Assembly (NCBI GenBank): GCA_903922735.1
Contig: CAIXUZ010000060.1
Location: 62,001 to 126,000 of the forward strand
DNA from: an uncultured Verrucomicrobia subdivision 3 bacterium
GTDB lineage: Bacteria > Verrucomicrobiota > Verrucomicrobiia > Limisphaerales > UBA11358
Direction of reading: 5' to 3'
DNA: 64,000 nucleotides
The notes beneath the pieces were generated by a model that saw nothing but the letters and a program-made list of their open reading frames with translations, did no database searches and was not told the DNA's origin. Made by a program: the position numbers and the translations under genes. Below are positions 1 through 11,807 of this stretch, in pieces (position 1 is the stretch's first letter; each line of letters starts with the position of its first letter).

Positions 1-337
1 AGAGCCAGACATCGCCCACCAGCACGTCGGAAACCTTCACCCGCGAATCTTTGCCGGAGACGATCAGTTCGCGCGGCTCGGCGCTGGCGGACAGGGAATC
101 CAGTTTCAGCAGCCATTTGCCCTGCGCGTCGGCGAGGACGGTTTTCCTTTGCCCGGCGAATTCCACCGCCACCGGCTCACCCGGGTCCGCCCAGCCCCAG
201 ACGGCCACGTCGGCATCGCGCTGCAACACCATGTGATCCGAGAAAACTCCGGGCAAACGGACTTTGGCCTGAAGCGAAAGGGCGGACGCCAGCAATACCA
301 ACAGGCATTGAAGCCGATGACGGCGGAAGGTTTTCAT
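1..337 (-). CDS. Sialate O-acetylesterase-like protein, N-terminal part (cut by window edge)
   Basis: The reading frame starts at an ATG at 337 and runs open to the left edge, so only about 112 N-terminal residues are visible. After a signal peptide (MKTFRRHRLQCLLVLLASAL...) comes LPGVFSDHMVLQRD followed by VAVWGWADPGEPVAVEF. This is the characteristic opening of the secreted SASA/sialate O-acetylesterase family, which removes O-acetyl groups from sialic acids or other acetylated glycans. The catalytic GQSN block would lie just outside the window. The ATG overlaps the stop of the upstream fucosidase gene by four bases (ATGA), so the two are probably translated together. The exact acetyl ester substrate cannot be told from this fragment. 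Confidence 0.85.
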   Translation of the reverse strand, partial: MKTFRRHRLQCLLVLLASALSLQAKVRLPGVFSDHMVLQRDADVAVWGWADPGEPVAVEFAGQRKTVLADAQGKWLLKLDSLSASAEPRELIVSGKDSRVKVSDVLVGDVWL

Positions 338-1833
338 GGCATTGATTTTTCCGGCAGCACTTCCGCGCCGGTGATTTTGAACGTGTAAGCGTAATGGCAT
401 GGCGCCGCATCCGGGCCAAGTTCGGGCGTGGTGATGGTGAGCGTGCCGGCATGGAAAGTTTTCTTGAGTTCGCCGGGCACGCCCAACAGCGTCACCTTCG
501 CATTTTTCGGCACCTTCACATCGCGCAACACCAGCTTCTTCCCCGGCCAGCCGGTGGTGATGGCATAGAGCGCGTCCGGCTTCTGCGTGAAGAAAGCCTG
601 CTTCACCGCCACGCCGTTCCTGGGCTGCTGGCCGATTTGATCCATCAGATTATACTTCACCATGTATTCGCCGTATTCCTGTTTGGGCGGCTTGCCCTCC
701 GTCCATTGGCAGGTGCGCGCGGCGCAGCGCGAGCCGTAAATCGCCTCGCCATTGACCTTGAGCCAGTCGCCGATTTCCAGCAACCGCTGCTCCATCAGGG
801 GCGGAATAGTGCCGTCCGCCGCCGGCCCGATGTCTAACAGCAGGTTGCCGCCGCGGCTGACGAGATCCGCCAGCACGAGGATGAATTCGCGCGAGGTCTT
901 GTAATCATCAAAGCGTTCCGCGCGGTTCAAGCCGTAAGAGTAGGCCATGCCGCGGCTCTCTTCCCACGGATGCGACCCGTCTTTCATGCCCGCCGCGTAT
1001 TCCGTCGTCCAATAGCCGCCATGCTTGTGCCGGCAATCCTTGCCCCAGCGGTCATTCACCACCACTTCATCTTTGCAGGACGATTCATTGAACAGCCACG
1101 CCAGCAGCTCCTCGCTCTTCCAATCCTTGGACTGCAAGTCCCATTCGCCGTCGGCAAAAATGATGGCAGGCTGGTAGCGCGTGACGACGTCCTTGAACTG
1201 GGGCGTCATGTGCTGGGAAACATACGCGGCCTTGTTCGTCAGCCAGAGCGGGTTGAACCATTCGTAAAGTGAGTAGTAGAAGCCGAACTTCAGGCCGCGT
1301 TCGCGCGTGGCGGCGGCCAGTTCCCCCATCAAATCACGCTTCGGGCCGATCTCGACGGCATTCCACGGGCGCCCCCAGGCTTTGCTGGCCTCGGCGCTGG
1401 GCCAGAGCGCAAAACCCTCGTGATGCTTGGAGGTGGGCACGACATATTTGATGCCGGCGCGGGCAAACAAATCGACCCACTGTTTGGCGTCAAACAATTC
1501 GGCGGTGAAGCGCGGGGCGAAATCTTTGTAATCGAAATTCGTGCCGTAATTCTTGTCGTGGAAAGCGCGCCAAGGCGCCCATTTGGCTTTCTTTTCATTG
1601 AGCCGGTTCCAATACCACTCGGCATATTCGCCCGGCATGCCCCACGCCGGGACGGAATATACGCCCCAATGGATGAACACGCCGAACTTGGCATCTTGAA
1701 ACCATGCCGGCGTTGGCCGCTGATCCAGCGAGTGCCAGTTTGATTCGTAGGTTTTATCGGCGGCGCCGATCAATGAAGCGGTGCTGATGAGCGCGAGCGC
1801 ACCGAAAATAATTTTGTTGATGGTTGTTTTCAT
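334..1833 (-). CDS. Secreted alpha-L-fucosidase, family GH29
   Basis: A 499-residue exported enzyme that hydrolyses terminal alpha-L-fucose from glycans. A signal peptide (about residues 1-24) leads into the family block KFGVFIHWGVYSVPAW, then YAEWYW, DFAPRFTAELFDAKQW and KYVVPTSKHHEGFALW, all typical of the GH29 barrel. The candidate nucleophile aspartate is in IIFADGEWD near residue 227; in the family the nucleophile sits on the strand after the YxP motif. A further GH29-like block is GGNLLLDIGPAADG. The C-terminal part is a beta-sandwich-like region. It is the first gene of a two-gene unit with the acetylesterase (ATGA overlap) and is divergent from the GH2 beta-galactosidase, about 148 bases away. 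Substrate linkage (1,2/1,3/1,4/1,6) is not readable. Confidence 0.93.
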   Translation of the reverse strand: MKTTINKIIFGALALISTASLIGAADKTYESNWHSLDQRPTPAWFQDAKFGVFIHWGVYSVPAWGMPGEYAEWYWNRLNEKKAKWAPWRAFHDKNYGTNFDYKDFAPRFTAELFDAKQWVDLFARAGIKYVVPTSKHHEGFALWPSAEASKAWGRPWNAVEIGPKRDLMGELAAATRERGLKFGFYYSLYEWFNPLWLTNKAAYVSQHMTPQFKDVVTRYQPAIIFADGEWDLQSKDWKSEELLAWLFNESSCKDEVVVNDRWGKDCRHKHGGYWTTEYAAGMKDGSHPWEESRGMAYSYGLNRAERFDDYKTSREFILVLADLVSRGGNLLLDIGPAADGTIPPLMEQRLLEIGDWLKVNGEAIYGSRCAARTCQWTEGKPPKQEYGEYMVKYNLMDQIGQQPRNGVAVKQAFFTQKPDALYAITTGWPGKKLVLRDVKVPKNAKVTLLGVPGELKKTFHAGTLTITTPELGPDAAPCHYAYTFKITGAEVLPEKSMP

Positions 1834-1945
1834 GGATCAAGTGGAATCGATGTTATTATTCGTTTTGAAAAAATTCACGCTCAATTTTCAGAAACCGGTG
1901 AAATCGGCGCGCATGGCTGCGGACAAACCGCCTTTCGCGAAATAA

Positions 1946-5305
<3,360 letters not shown>

Positions 5306-5423
5306 TGCCATCGACGGCGCATAAATACTCACCCGTGATAAAAGCCTGCTTCCACTAACGGTGGCCCAAAATCACTGGAATTCAGATTCCGATTGAAACA
5401 AACTGTCCAGCCATTCACACATT

Positions 5424-6503
5424 ATGAAACCATCACTGACCTGCCTGACGGCACTTGTATTTTTGACAATGCTGACTGTTGGCAAAACATCTGGCACGGA
5501 AACCAGCCGCAATGTATCGGACGCAATTTTGACACAGCCGATCTTTAAATGGGCAGATTCCTCGCGCCTCGGCCAGCCATTTTCCAAAGACCCCAGCGTG
5601 ATCCGTTTTGGCGGGCGTTACCTGATGTATTTTTCACTGCCGCCCTTCGCCACCAATCTTGCGCCTGCCAACGCACCCCGCGGCTGGTCCATCGGCATCG
5701 CCCAAAGCACCAACCTGGTGGATTGGACCAAGATTAGCGAGCTGTGGCCGGCGCAGGAGTGTGACCGGAAAGGGCTTTGCGCGCCGGGCGCACGGATTCT
5801 TAACGGCAAAGTGCACCTCTTTTACCAGACCTACGGAAACTTTCCCAAGGACGCGATCTGCCACGCCGTTTCTGACGATGGCATCCACTTTCAGCGCGAT
5901 GAATCCAATCCGGTTTTCCACCCCACCGGTGGCTGGAACAATGGCCGGGCGATTGACGCGGAAGTGTTTCCCGATGGCGACCGGCTGCTGCTGTATTTTG
6001 CCACGCGCGATTCGACGGGAAAGACGCAGGAACTGGGCGTGGCTTCCGCGCCGTTAAAATCGGATTTCAGCCGCACCAACTGGACCCAGCTGTGCGACCA
6101 GCCGATACTGAAACCTGAACTGCCGTGGGAAACCAAATGCATCGAAGCCCCCACGCTGACCCGCCGCGGGGACACACTCGTGATGTTTTACGCCGGCGGA
6201 TTCAACAACGACCCGCAGCAGATCGGCGTCGCCACCAGCACTGACGGGGTGAACTGGACGCGCTCATCCGATGTGCCGCTGCTGCCCAACGGCGCGCCGG
6301 GCGACTGGAATTCCAGCGAGAGCGGGCATCCGGGCTTCTTTGCCGACGAGAACGGGCGGAGCTATCTGTTTTTCCAAGCCAACAACGACCACGGGAAAAC
6401 CTGGCTGCTTTCGTGCGTTGAATTGGTTTGGCAGGGCGCCAAGCCGAAACTGTTGCTGCCCCTCGAAAAGACTACGGATAACAAACCACCGGATAAAAAG
6501 TGA
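5424..6503 (+). CDS. Secreted five-bladed beta-propeller glycosidase (GH43/GH117-like)
   Basis: A 359-residue exported protein with a signal peptide (MKPSLTCLTALVFLTMLTVG). The opening FSKDPSVIRFGGRYLMYFS is the blade-1 motif of GH43/GH62/GH68/GH117-type propellers with a catalytic-base aspartate. Repeated blades read WSIGIAQSTNLVDWTK, NGKVHLFYQTYG, CHAVSDDGIHFQRDE, DRLLLYFATRD, CIEAPTLTRRGDTLVMFYAG and IGVATSTDGVNWTRS. The glutamate in IEAPTLT is a candidate acid. Such folds hydrolyse arabinan, xylan or agar-type oligosaccharides; the real family and substrate cannot be decided here. The stop overlaps the GTG start of the next gene (GTGA), so the two are translationally coupled. Confidence 0.75.
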   Translation: MKPSLTCLTALVFLTMLTVGKTSGTETSRNVSDAILTQPIFKWADSSRLGQPFSKDPSVIRFGGRYLMYFSLPPFATNLAPANAPRGWSIGIAQSTNLVDWTKISELWPAQECDRKGLCAPGARILNGKVHLFYQTYGNFPKDAICHAVSDDGIHFQRDESNPVFHPTGGWNNGRAIDAEVFPDGDRLLLYFATRDSTGKTQELGVASAPLKSDFSRTNWTQLCDQPILKPELPWETKCIEAPTLTRRGDTLVMFYAGGFNNDPQQIGVATSTDGVNWTRSSDVPLLPNGAPGDWNSSESGHPGFFADENGRSYLFFQANNDHGKTWLLSCVELVWQGAKPKLLLPLEKTTDNKPPDKK

Positions 6504-8587
6504 AGTCAAGAATCCCTTCAAGTCGCATGCAAAACATTATTTCAAAATCACCAATTTTGGGGTGCCTGCTTCTTTTTATTCTGCCCGCGATGGCTACGGA
6601 ACATTTTTTCACGCCTCCGGAATCGCCATTCATCACCGACCCCAGGGAAACAATCAGCCCGCTCAATGTTTCTGCTGGACCGGTGGAGAACGCGCAGTCG
6701 CTGATTGATTCGGCGCGCCAAGCCAAAGCCGACGCGGTTTTAGTGATCCACATCACCGGTAAGTTGCTGGTCGGCAACACGCCGTTGAAGCTTGGCTCGC
6801 GCATGTGCCTACTGCTCGAAGAAGCCGGAAGCATTGCCGCCAAACCCGATGCCGCCGCTCAAAGTCTGGTGCAGATTAACGCGGCGGAGTTTGTTTCGAT
6901 TTCGTCCGCCGGGCCGGATCGCGGCGTGCTGGATGGTCAAGGGCGCGCACTTTCCGGCATCACCGTGAGCGGAAGCGGCAAGGTGAATATTGACCATCTT
7001 TCGATTCGCGGCTGCGGAGTTTCTGCCATCTCCTACACCGGTCGCGATGCGCAAGCGGTGAATGATGCCGGAAGCGTCACGCGCTGCCTCGTTCAGGATT
7101 GTGGCGATGGTTTGTGGGTGACGAAAACAGCCGGCTTCATGTGTCTGGACAATATTTTCCGTAAAAACCGGCGCACAGCCATCAGCATCGACTCTCCCCG
7201 CAGCATCGTTGTCGGCAATGATTCGATCCGAAACAAAACCGGCGTGGTCAGCACCAGCAATCATGGCGTGATTGCACGCAATACATTCGAGGACAATGAC
7301 ACGAGCCTGAGGCTGGAAACAGGCAGCACAGCAAATCTCGTCACCGGCAATCGCAGTATTGGCAAAGCCGGCTCGGTAATGGTGAGCGGGCGAAACAACC
7401 GGATTTATGCAAACGGACTGGCCTCGTCGGCAGCAACCATTCGCAGCGATGTAAATAATTTATTTGTTAATAATGCCGGATTGAAAATGGCCCCAATCGG
7501 AGGCGGGCCGATATTTTTCAATCCGCCCACTTCCACCAATCCCCATTCCAATGATGTTATTGTTCCCGGAATGGGACGTTTCAATCTGGCGATTCCAGGA
7601 TCGACCAACAAATACCAGCCAGCCGATCTGACGGCGGTGCGAGAAGGCTTGCGCCGCGCCCGGGCGGAACATCCAAATAATGTCATCGTGCTGTGGATGC
7701 GCGGATATTACCTCTCGCATGAACCAGCAGGCTTGGAGTTGCCCGCCAATACTTGCGTCATTCTGGACGGGTCGATTCGCGCGGAGCTCGGCATAGCCCC
7801 CGATCCCGCTTTTGACAAGAAAGCCCCGCTCACACAGGTGGTGCGGCTGTCACCGGAAGGTTACTGCTCTTTTTCCGGCGGGACGCTCGATGGCGGGCGA
7901 CAGGCGTTTCATGGCGTTGTCGCCACGAGCGCCAGTTGCGCGCTCATTGAGGGCGTGGATATCCGGGGCGCAGTTCGCGACGGCATCCACACGAAAGGTC
8001 GTGGGGCAAAATCTCCGCTATTCATCAATGGTTGCAGCGTTTCGGCCAACGGCGGGCGCGGAATCTGGCTGCATGTCGCCGGCGATGTTCACGCGCTGAA
8101 CAATGTTTGTTCGGGCAACAATCAGGATGGGATTGATGTCGACGCGTTTGCGACGGACTGCACAGTGCTCTTCAACACCTCCGCTGGAAATCGCCGGCAC
8201 GGCGTCTTTGTGGAAGAGGCAGTTACAAACAACATTATCTTCGGCAATCAGTTTTTGGGAAACAACCGCTCCGGAGTCCACGTCTGGAACGAAGAAGTTC
8301 CAGGCAACACGGGACAGAATGTCATCGCCGCAAATTTGTGCCGGGGAAACGCAAAAGGCGTCAGCGTAGGCGGTCGGGCGGCAAACCGGACCGCCGGCGG
8401 AAATTTGCTTTTCAACAATGTCTGCCTGGACAATCGCGACTTCGGCTTGGTCCCGGGAAATTCCAATGCAAACGGAAATTACTTTTCGCAATCTGTCGTC
8501 CACGGCAATGGGCTAGAGATCAGCGCTTACAAAACCACCGCCTTCATTTTTTCCATGCCTGCCAAAGATTCGAGGAATGAAGAATAA
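6500..8587 (+). CDS. Secreted right-handed parallel beta-helix protein (polysaccharide lyase/hydrolase-like)
   Basis: A 695-residue protein with dense parallel beta-helix repeats (VSISSAGPDRGVLDGQG, NIFRKNRRTAISIDSP, GNQFLGNNRSGVHVWNEE, NNVCSGNNQDGIDVDAF). Asn- and Gly-rich turns are typical of PL6/GH28/NosD-type beta-helices that cut or epimerise polysaccharides. There seem to be two helix sections, about residues 30-330 and 370-690. The GTG at 6500 overlaps the preceding stop; an in-frame ATG at 6527 starts a cleaner signal peptide (MQNIISKSPILGCLLLFILP) and may be the real start. The gene closes the glycan-degradation cluster. No catalytic residues can be assigned with confidence. Confidence 0.8.
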   Translation: MKSRIPSSRMQNIISKSPILGCLLLFILPAMATEHFFTPPESPFITDPRETISPLNVSAGPVENAQSLIDSARQAKADAVLVIHITGKLLVGNTPLKLGSRMCLLLEEAGSIAAKPDAAAQSLVQINAAEFVSISSAGPDRGVLDGQGRALSGITVSGSGKVNIDHLSIRGCGVSAISYTGRDAQAVNDAGSVTRCLVQDCGDGLWVTKTAGFMCLDNIFRKNRRTAISIDSPRSIVVGNDSIRNKTGVVSTSNHGVIARNTFEDNDTSLRLETGSTANLVTGNRSIGKAGSVMVSGRNNRIYANGLASSAATIRSDVNNLFVNNAGLKMAPIGGGPIFFNPPTSTNPHSNDVIVPGMGRFNLAIPGSTNKYQPADLTAVREGLRRARAEHPNNVIVLWMRGYYLSHEPAGLELPANTCVILDGSIRAELGIAPDPAFDKKAPLTQVVRLSPEGYCSFSGGTLDGGRQAFHGVVATSASCALIEGVDIRGAVRDGIHTKGRGAKSPLFINGCSVSANGGRGIWLHVAGDVHALNNVCSGNNQDGIDVDAFATDCTVLFNTSAGNRRHGVFVEEAVTNNIIFGNQFLGNNRSGVHVWNEEVPGNTGQNVIAANLCRGNAKGVSVGGRAANRTAGGNLLFNNVCLDNRDFGLVPGNSNANGNYFSQSVVHGNGLEISAYKTTAFIFSMPAKDSRNEE

Positions 8588-8622
8588 ACAAAAACGGCCC
8601 TGAAACGTGAGTCTCAGGGCCG
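8583..8622 (-). terminator. Rho-independent terminator after tRNA-fMet
   Basis: On the minus strand a perfect 9-base-pair stem (CGGCCCTGA at 8622-8614 with TCAGGGCCG at 8603-8595) has a 10-base loop and is followed by TTTTTGTTTATT. It lies directly downstream of the initiator tRNA and so ends that transcript. The stem could also slow transcripts of the convergent beta-helix gene, but the plus strand lacks a U-tract. Confidence 0.85.
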
Positions 8623-8627
8623 GAAAT

Positions 8628-8704
<77 letters not shown>

Positions 8705-8753
8705 ATCAAGGAGATTCAATGTATCTGCCGCGCATCCAGGTGGCAAGCCATTT

Positions 8754-9350
8754 TCAAAACGGACTCACTCCGTAGCGAATCCAATAACCCGGCAACTTCA
8801 AAAACTCCAATCGCATCCGCCGGCCCAGCCCCGTGCGCGTCCACTCTTCACGGGCAAAACCAAAATACGAAGGGCGAGAATACCAGGTCAGTTCCGGAGC
8901 GAAATGTTTGAAGGTCACCAACGCCCGCCGGGAATGATACCAGGACGTCACCAGAATCACCTTCCGCACCTTCTCCGCCCGCAGCAATTTGATGGCAAAC
9001 CTGGCATTCTCACGCGTGGTCGTCGATTCCGATTCGACTTCAATGGCGGCGGCCGGCACGCCGGCGCGGATTAAAATCTGCCGGTTAATTTCCTGGTCAC
9101 CCGCCCCGGAGATGATGACGCGCGGGGCCGCGTGCTGGAGAAACAATTCCGCCGCCCGCTGCGGCCGTTCGTGCTGGCCGCCGCCCAGAAGGACAATCAC
9201 ATCGGCTGAAACCGGGCCGCTTTCCACGCACAGAAATTTTTCAGGGTAGAACCAAGCAACGACGGCCACAATCGCCATAAGCGCCGCCATGAGCAACGCA
9301 ACCTTGGCAATCCGGAAAATCAGCTTGCAGATCACAATTTTATGCGACAA
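8754..9350 (-). CDS. DUF218/YdcF-SanA-ElyC family membrane protein
   Basis: A 198-residue protein with one N-terminal membrane segment (about residues 15-36), then the DUF218 core: ADVIVLLGGGQHERPQRAAELF, PRVIISGAGDQEINRQ, ESESTTTRENARFA and KVILVTSWYHSRRALVTF. The family (SanA, YdcF, ElyC) has a Rossmann-like fold with a conserved Glu/Asp/Arg site and is linked to cell-envelope barrier function, though no clear reaction is settled. It stands alone between the tRNA and hisS, on the same strand as hisS and about 70 bases downstream of it. Confidence 0.88.
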   Translation of the reverse strand: MSHKIVICKLIFRIAKVALLMAALMAIVAVVAWFYPEKFLCVESGPVSADVIVLLGGGQHERPQRAAELFLQHAAPRVIISGAGDQEINRQILIRAGVPAAAIEVESESTTTRENARFAIKLLRAEKVRKVILVTSWYHSRRALVTFKHFAPELTWYSRPSYFGFAREEWTRTGLGRRMRLEFLKLPGYWIRYGVSPF

Positions 9351-9419
9351 CCGCGTGACCGCTTTTAAAGCAGCTCACTTGGACGATGAACAGTTTATCC
9401 TACCGGCAAAACCGCTGGT

Positions 9420-10664
9420 TTATCCCAGATGGTTCGCCGCCCCGGACAAACCGGTGACAATCTCATCCCGCGTCTTGGAATTACGAATGCGGACATAGGC
9501 GTCGTTTTCCAACCGCGCGGTATAGGCCACCTTTAATTCCTGGGCCCGCTTGAATTGCTTGTCGGGTTTCGCCGGCGTCAGCGGATACTCGACGGCGTAA
9601 CCCGCCGCACGGAGGTCGTGGACCAGCCGCAACGATATCGGCCGCAGCGCCTCGTCCTCAATCAGCACAAACACATCCATCGGAGAATCAAATTTCGGGA
9701 GCAACCCGCGCGCCTTGAGCAATTCCAGCAGCACCACATCCCCCATGCCGAAACCGAGCGCGGCCAGACCCACTTTGCCGCCACTGATGAGTTTCACGAG
9801 GTTATTGTAGCGGCCGCCGCCGGCGATGGCCCGAAATTCACCCTTGCGATCAAAGGCCTCGAACACGACGCCGGTATAATATGCCAGGCCGCGGATGACC
9901 TGATAATCCACTTTGATAAAATCCTTCAATCCGCGAGCGGCGAGATTCTGCAGAATATTTTCCAACTCCGCCGTTGGCCGCCCGGCTTCGATAAACTGCG
10001 TGACATTGGCCAGCGAAAAACCGAGCGCGGATAATTTCTTTTCCGTCTCAGCCGGCGGGGTGCGCTCCAGTTTGTCAATGATCTGAAAGAACTCGTATTC
10101 ATGCGCGTGATCGCCACCACCATGCTTGAAAAAATCCTGCCACGCATTGCGACTGCTCAACCGAATGACAAAATCCGCCTCGGTTAAACCAAAACCGCGC
10201 AGGGTGTCAATCAACAGGGCGATCAGTTCCGCATCCGCCGCCGGATCGGTTTCCCCGATGAGGTCGGCATTGAATTGAAAATGCTCGCGCAGCCGGCCTT
10301 TCTGCTGACGCTCGTAACGGAAGAGCTGCGGGATAGCGAACCACTTGATGGGTTTTTTGTAATTGCGCTCGTGCGCCGCCACCATGCGGGCGAGCGTCGG
10401 CGTCATTTCCGGACGCAAGGAGATTTCACGGTCACCCTTGTCCTTGAAATTGTAGAGCTGACCGACAATTTCCTCACCGCTCTTGGTGGTGAACAGTTCC
10501 AGCGGTTCCAGGGGCGGGCCGTCGTATTCACGAAAGCCATAGCGTTTGGCAACCGTGCGCCATTGATCAAAAATGTATTGGCGCGCGTCCGCGCTCCAAA
10601 CGTCCGGGTGCGGTAGCGGTTCGGGATAAAAATCTCGAAATCCAGGCAGTCGTTCCATGCCCAA
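9420..10664 (-). CDS. hisS: Histidyl-tRNA synthetase
   Basis: A 414-residue class II synthetase that charges tRNA-His. Visible parts are the start LPGFRDFYPE, motif 1 (FREYDGPPLEPLELFTTKSGEE), motif 2 (FRYERQQKGRLREHFQFNAD), the HisA box LAYYTGVVFEAFDR with GEFRAIAGGGRYNNL, motif 3 around LAALGFGMGDVVLLEL, and the C-terminal anticodon-binding domain (PMDVFVLIEDEALR, AGYAVEYPLTPAKPDKQFKRA). The length is slightly short of the E. coli enzyme (424). Upstream on the minus strand is a repeat-rich stretch before the HU gene. Confidence 0.97.
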   Translation of the reverse strand: MGMERLPGFRDFYPEPLPHPDVWSADARQYIFDQWRTVAKRYGFREYDGPPLEPLELFTTKSGEEIVGQLYNFKDKGDREISLRPEMTPTLARMVAAHERNYKKPIKWFAIPQLFRYERQQKGRLREHFQFNADLIGETDPAADAELIALLIDTLRGFGLTEADFVIRLSSRNAWQDFFKHGGGDHAHEYEFFQIIDKLERTPPAETEKKLSALGFSLANVTQFIEAGRPTAELENILQNLAARGLKDFIKVDYQVIRGLAYYTGVVFEAFDRKGEFRAIAGGGRYNNLVKLISGGKVGLAALGFGMGDVVLLELLKARGLLPKFDSPMDVFVLIEDEALRPISLRLVHDLRAAGYAVEYPLTPAKPDKQFKRAQELKVAYTARLENDAYVRIRNSKTRDEIVTGLSGAANHLG

Positions 10665-10724
10665 GAAGATAAGAAAAATATTTGATTAGGAAAGCAGGAA
10701 GCGATTGGAGACCAGAGGCTGGAG

Positions 10725-10760
10725 GACAGAAGTCAGAAGTCAGAAGTCAGAAATCAGAAG
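10725..10760. repeat. GAAGTCA tandem run
   Basis: Near-perfect 7-base tandem copies (cagaagt / cagaaat) lie between hisS and the HU gene. The same run occurs in frame inside the lipoate ligase gene at 14946-14983, and single GTCAGAGG-type relatives occur near 23540 and 30150. The function is unknown. Confidence 0.85.
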
Positions 10761-10788
10761 GCGGAGGGCGGTGGGCAGAAACTGGATG

Positions 10789-10823
10789 GGTGCTGGGTGC
10801 TTGATGCTGGATGCAGGCTGGTA
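10789..10823. repeat. GCTGGATGC-type low-complexity repeat
   Basis: Imperfect tandem units of tgctgggtgc / tgatgctggatgc / aggctgg sit in the same intergenic space as the GAAGTCA run. They look like a second dispersed low-complexity family; only this copy is clear in the window. Confidence 0.55.
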
Positions 10824-10875
10824 TCGCAGGGCAACGACAGCGAAAGAGCACGCAGGGCCCCTAGGATGCAGCCAT

Positions 10876-11175
10876 TTACGCTTTGGGCGTGAGTTTCAGC
10901 ACTTCGGCGCGCATTTCCTTGCCGGCTTTAAACTTAACCATTGCACGGGCGGGAATGGGCACGTCGGTTTCAGGCCGGTTCGGGTTGCGCCCGACCCGGG
11001 CCTTGCGGATTTTCACGTCAAACACACCAAAGTTGCGCAGTTCCACCTTGTCGCCTTTGGCCAGCGCTTCGGCAATGTGGTCGAGGGTTTTTTGCACCAC
11101 ATCGAAAACCTGAGATTGAATCAACCCAGTTTCTTCACTAATGCGGATAACGAGGTCGCGTTTGGTGAGAGTCAT
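10876..11175 (-). CDS. HU/IHF family DNA-binding protein
   Basis: A 99-residue histone-like protein. It opens with LTKRDLVIRISEETGL, has the central VELRNFGVFDVKIRKARVGR and the arm motif RNPNRPETDVPIPARAMVKF. The GRNP(N/K)TG-type arm with its intercalating proline and the C-terminal FKAGKEMRAEV are standard for HU/IHF dimers that bend DNA. The arm sequence is nearer to IHF than to HU. It is monocistronic; an AT-rich leader of roughly 100 bases precedes it on the minus strand. Confidence 0.95.
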   Translation of the reverse strand: MTLTKRDLVIRISEETGLIQSQVFDVVQKTLDHIAEALAKGDKVELRNFGVFDVKIRKARVGRNPNRPETDVPIPARAMVKFKAGKEMRAEVLKLTPKA

Positions 11176-11632
11176 GTTATTAATTGATTAATGTTTTGGT
11201 TATAGTCAGCCGTTCAACATCCCATCAGCCAAAGAGTCACCAACCCACATAACGCCATAATCCGGCAATTCCCTTTTGCCAACCATTGCGGCTAATCTGA
11301 AAAAAAGAGTTTTCATGGGATAGGAATAAACAATCAACAGTCTTTTCCCGTTAAAAGTCCAGAAGAAAATTCAACCCACCAACCGCTAAAAACCGACACT
11401 TGGCCTGGAACCGGCAGAACACCAGCGCCTGAGAGACGGTTCCATCGGCCAATATCGGGGCGTGGTTCAATTGACCGAGCTGGGCATGATCACCCTGCAA
11501 AGATTAAGCGGCAGGAACACCCCAAGCGATCAGAGCAAAGCCAAGGCTATCCCAGCCCAGAACCCTCAAAGTGACCCCAAGTGGCTCAGAGGGAAATTTC
11601 AGGACTAAAAACAAGCTTGTTTTCAGCGCCTT
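11176..11632. other. Intergenic stretch without a recognisable gene
   Basis: Between the HU gene and tRNA-Phe there are about 450 bases. A short open frame around 11396-11605 could encode about 65 residues on the plus strand (including GVVQLTELGMITLQRLSGRN) but has no credible start or family match. A small palindrome (aaaacaagcttgtttt) lies near 11610. The part next to 11175 probably holds the HU promoter. I see nothing else supportable. Confidence 0.5.
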
Positions 11633-11665
11633 AGAAAGTAAAAAACCCCTGAATATCAGGGGTTT
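11633..11665 (-). terminator. Rho-independent terminator after tRNA-Phe
   Basis: On the minus strand a perfect 10-base-pair stem (AAACCCCTGA/TCAGGGGTTT, plus-strand arms 11643-11652 and 11656-11665) with a 3-base loop runs into TTTACTTT. It sits 7 bases past the tRNA 3' end. Confidence 0.88.
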
Positions 11666-11672
11666 AATAAGG

Positions 11673-11748
<76 letters not shown>

Positions 11749-11807
11749 AAACCACGGGGCGCGCATTGAATCAAACTTTCCCGTCGATGACAAGCGGCAT
11801 TTCCGCA

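Noticed and set aside
10725..10823. CRISPR array
   Set aside because: The units are 7-base tandem repeats without spacers and no cas gene is present.
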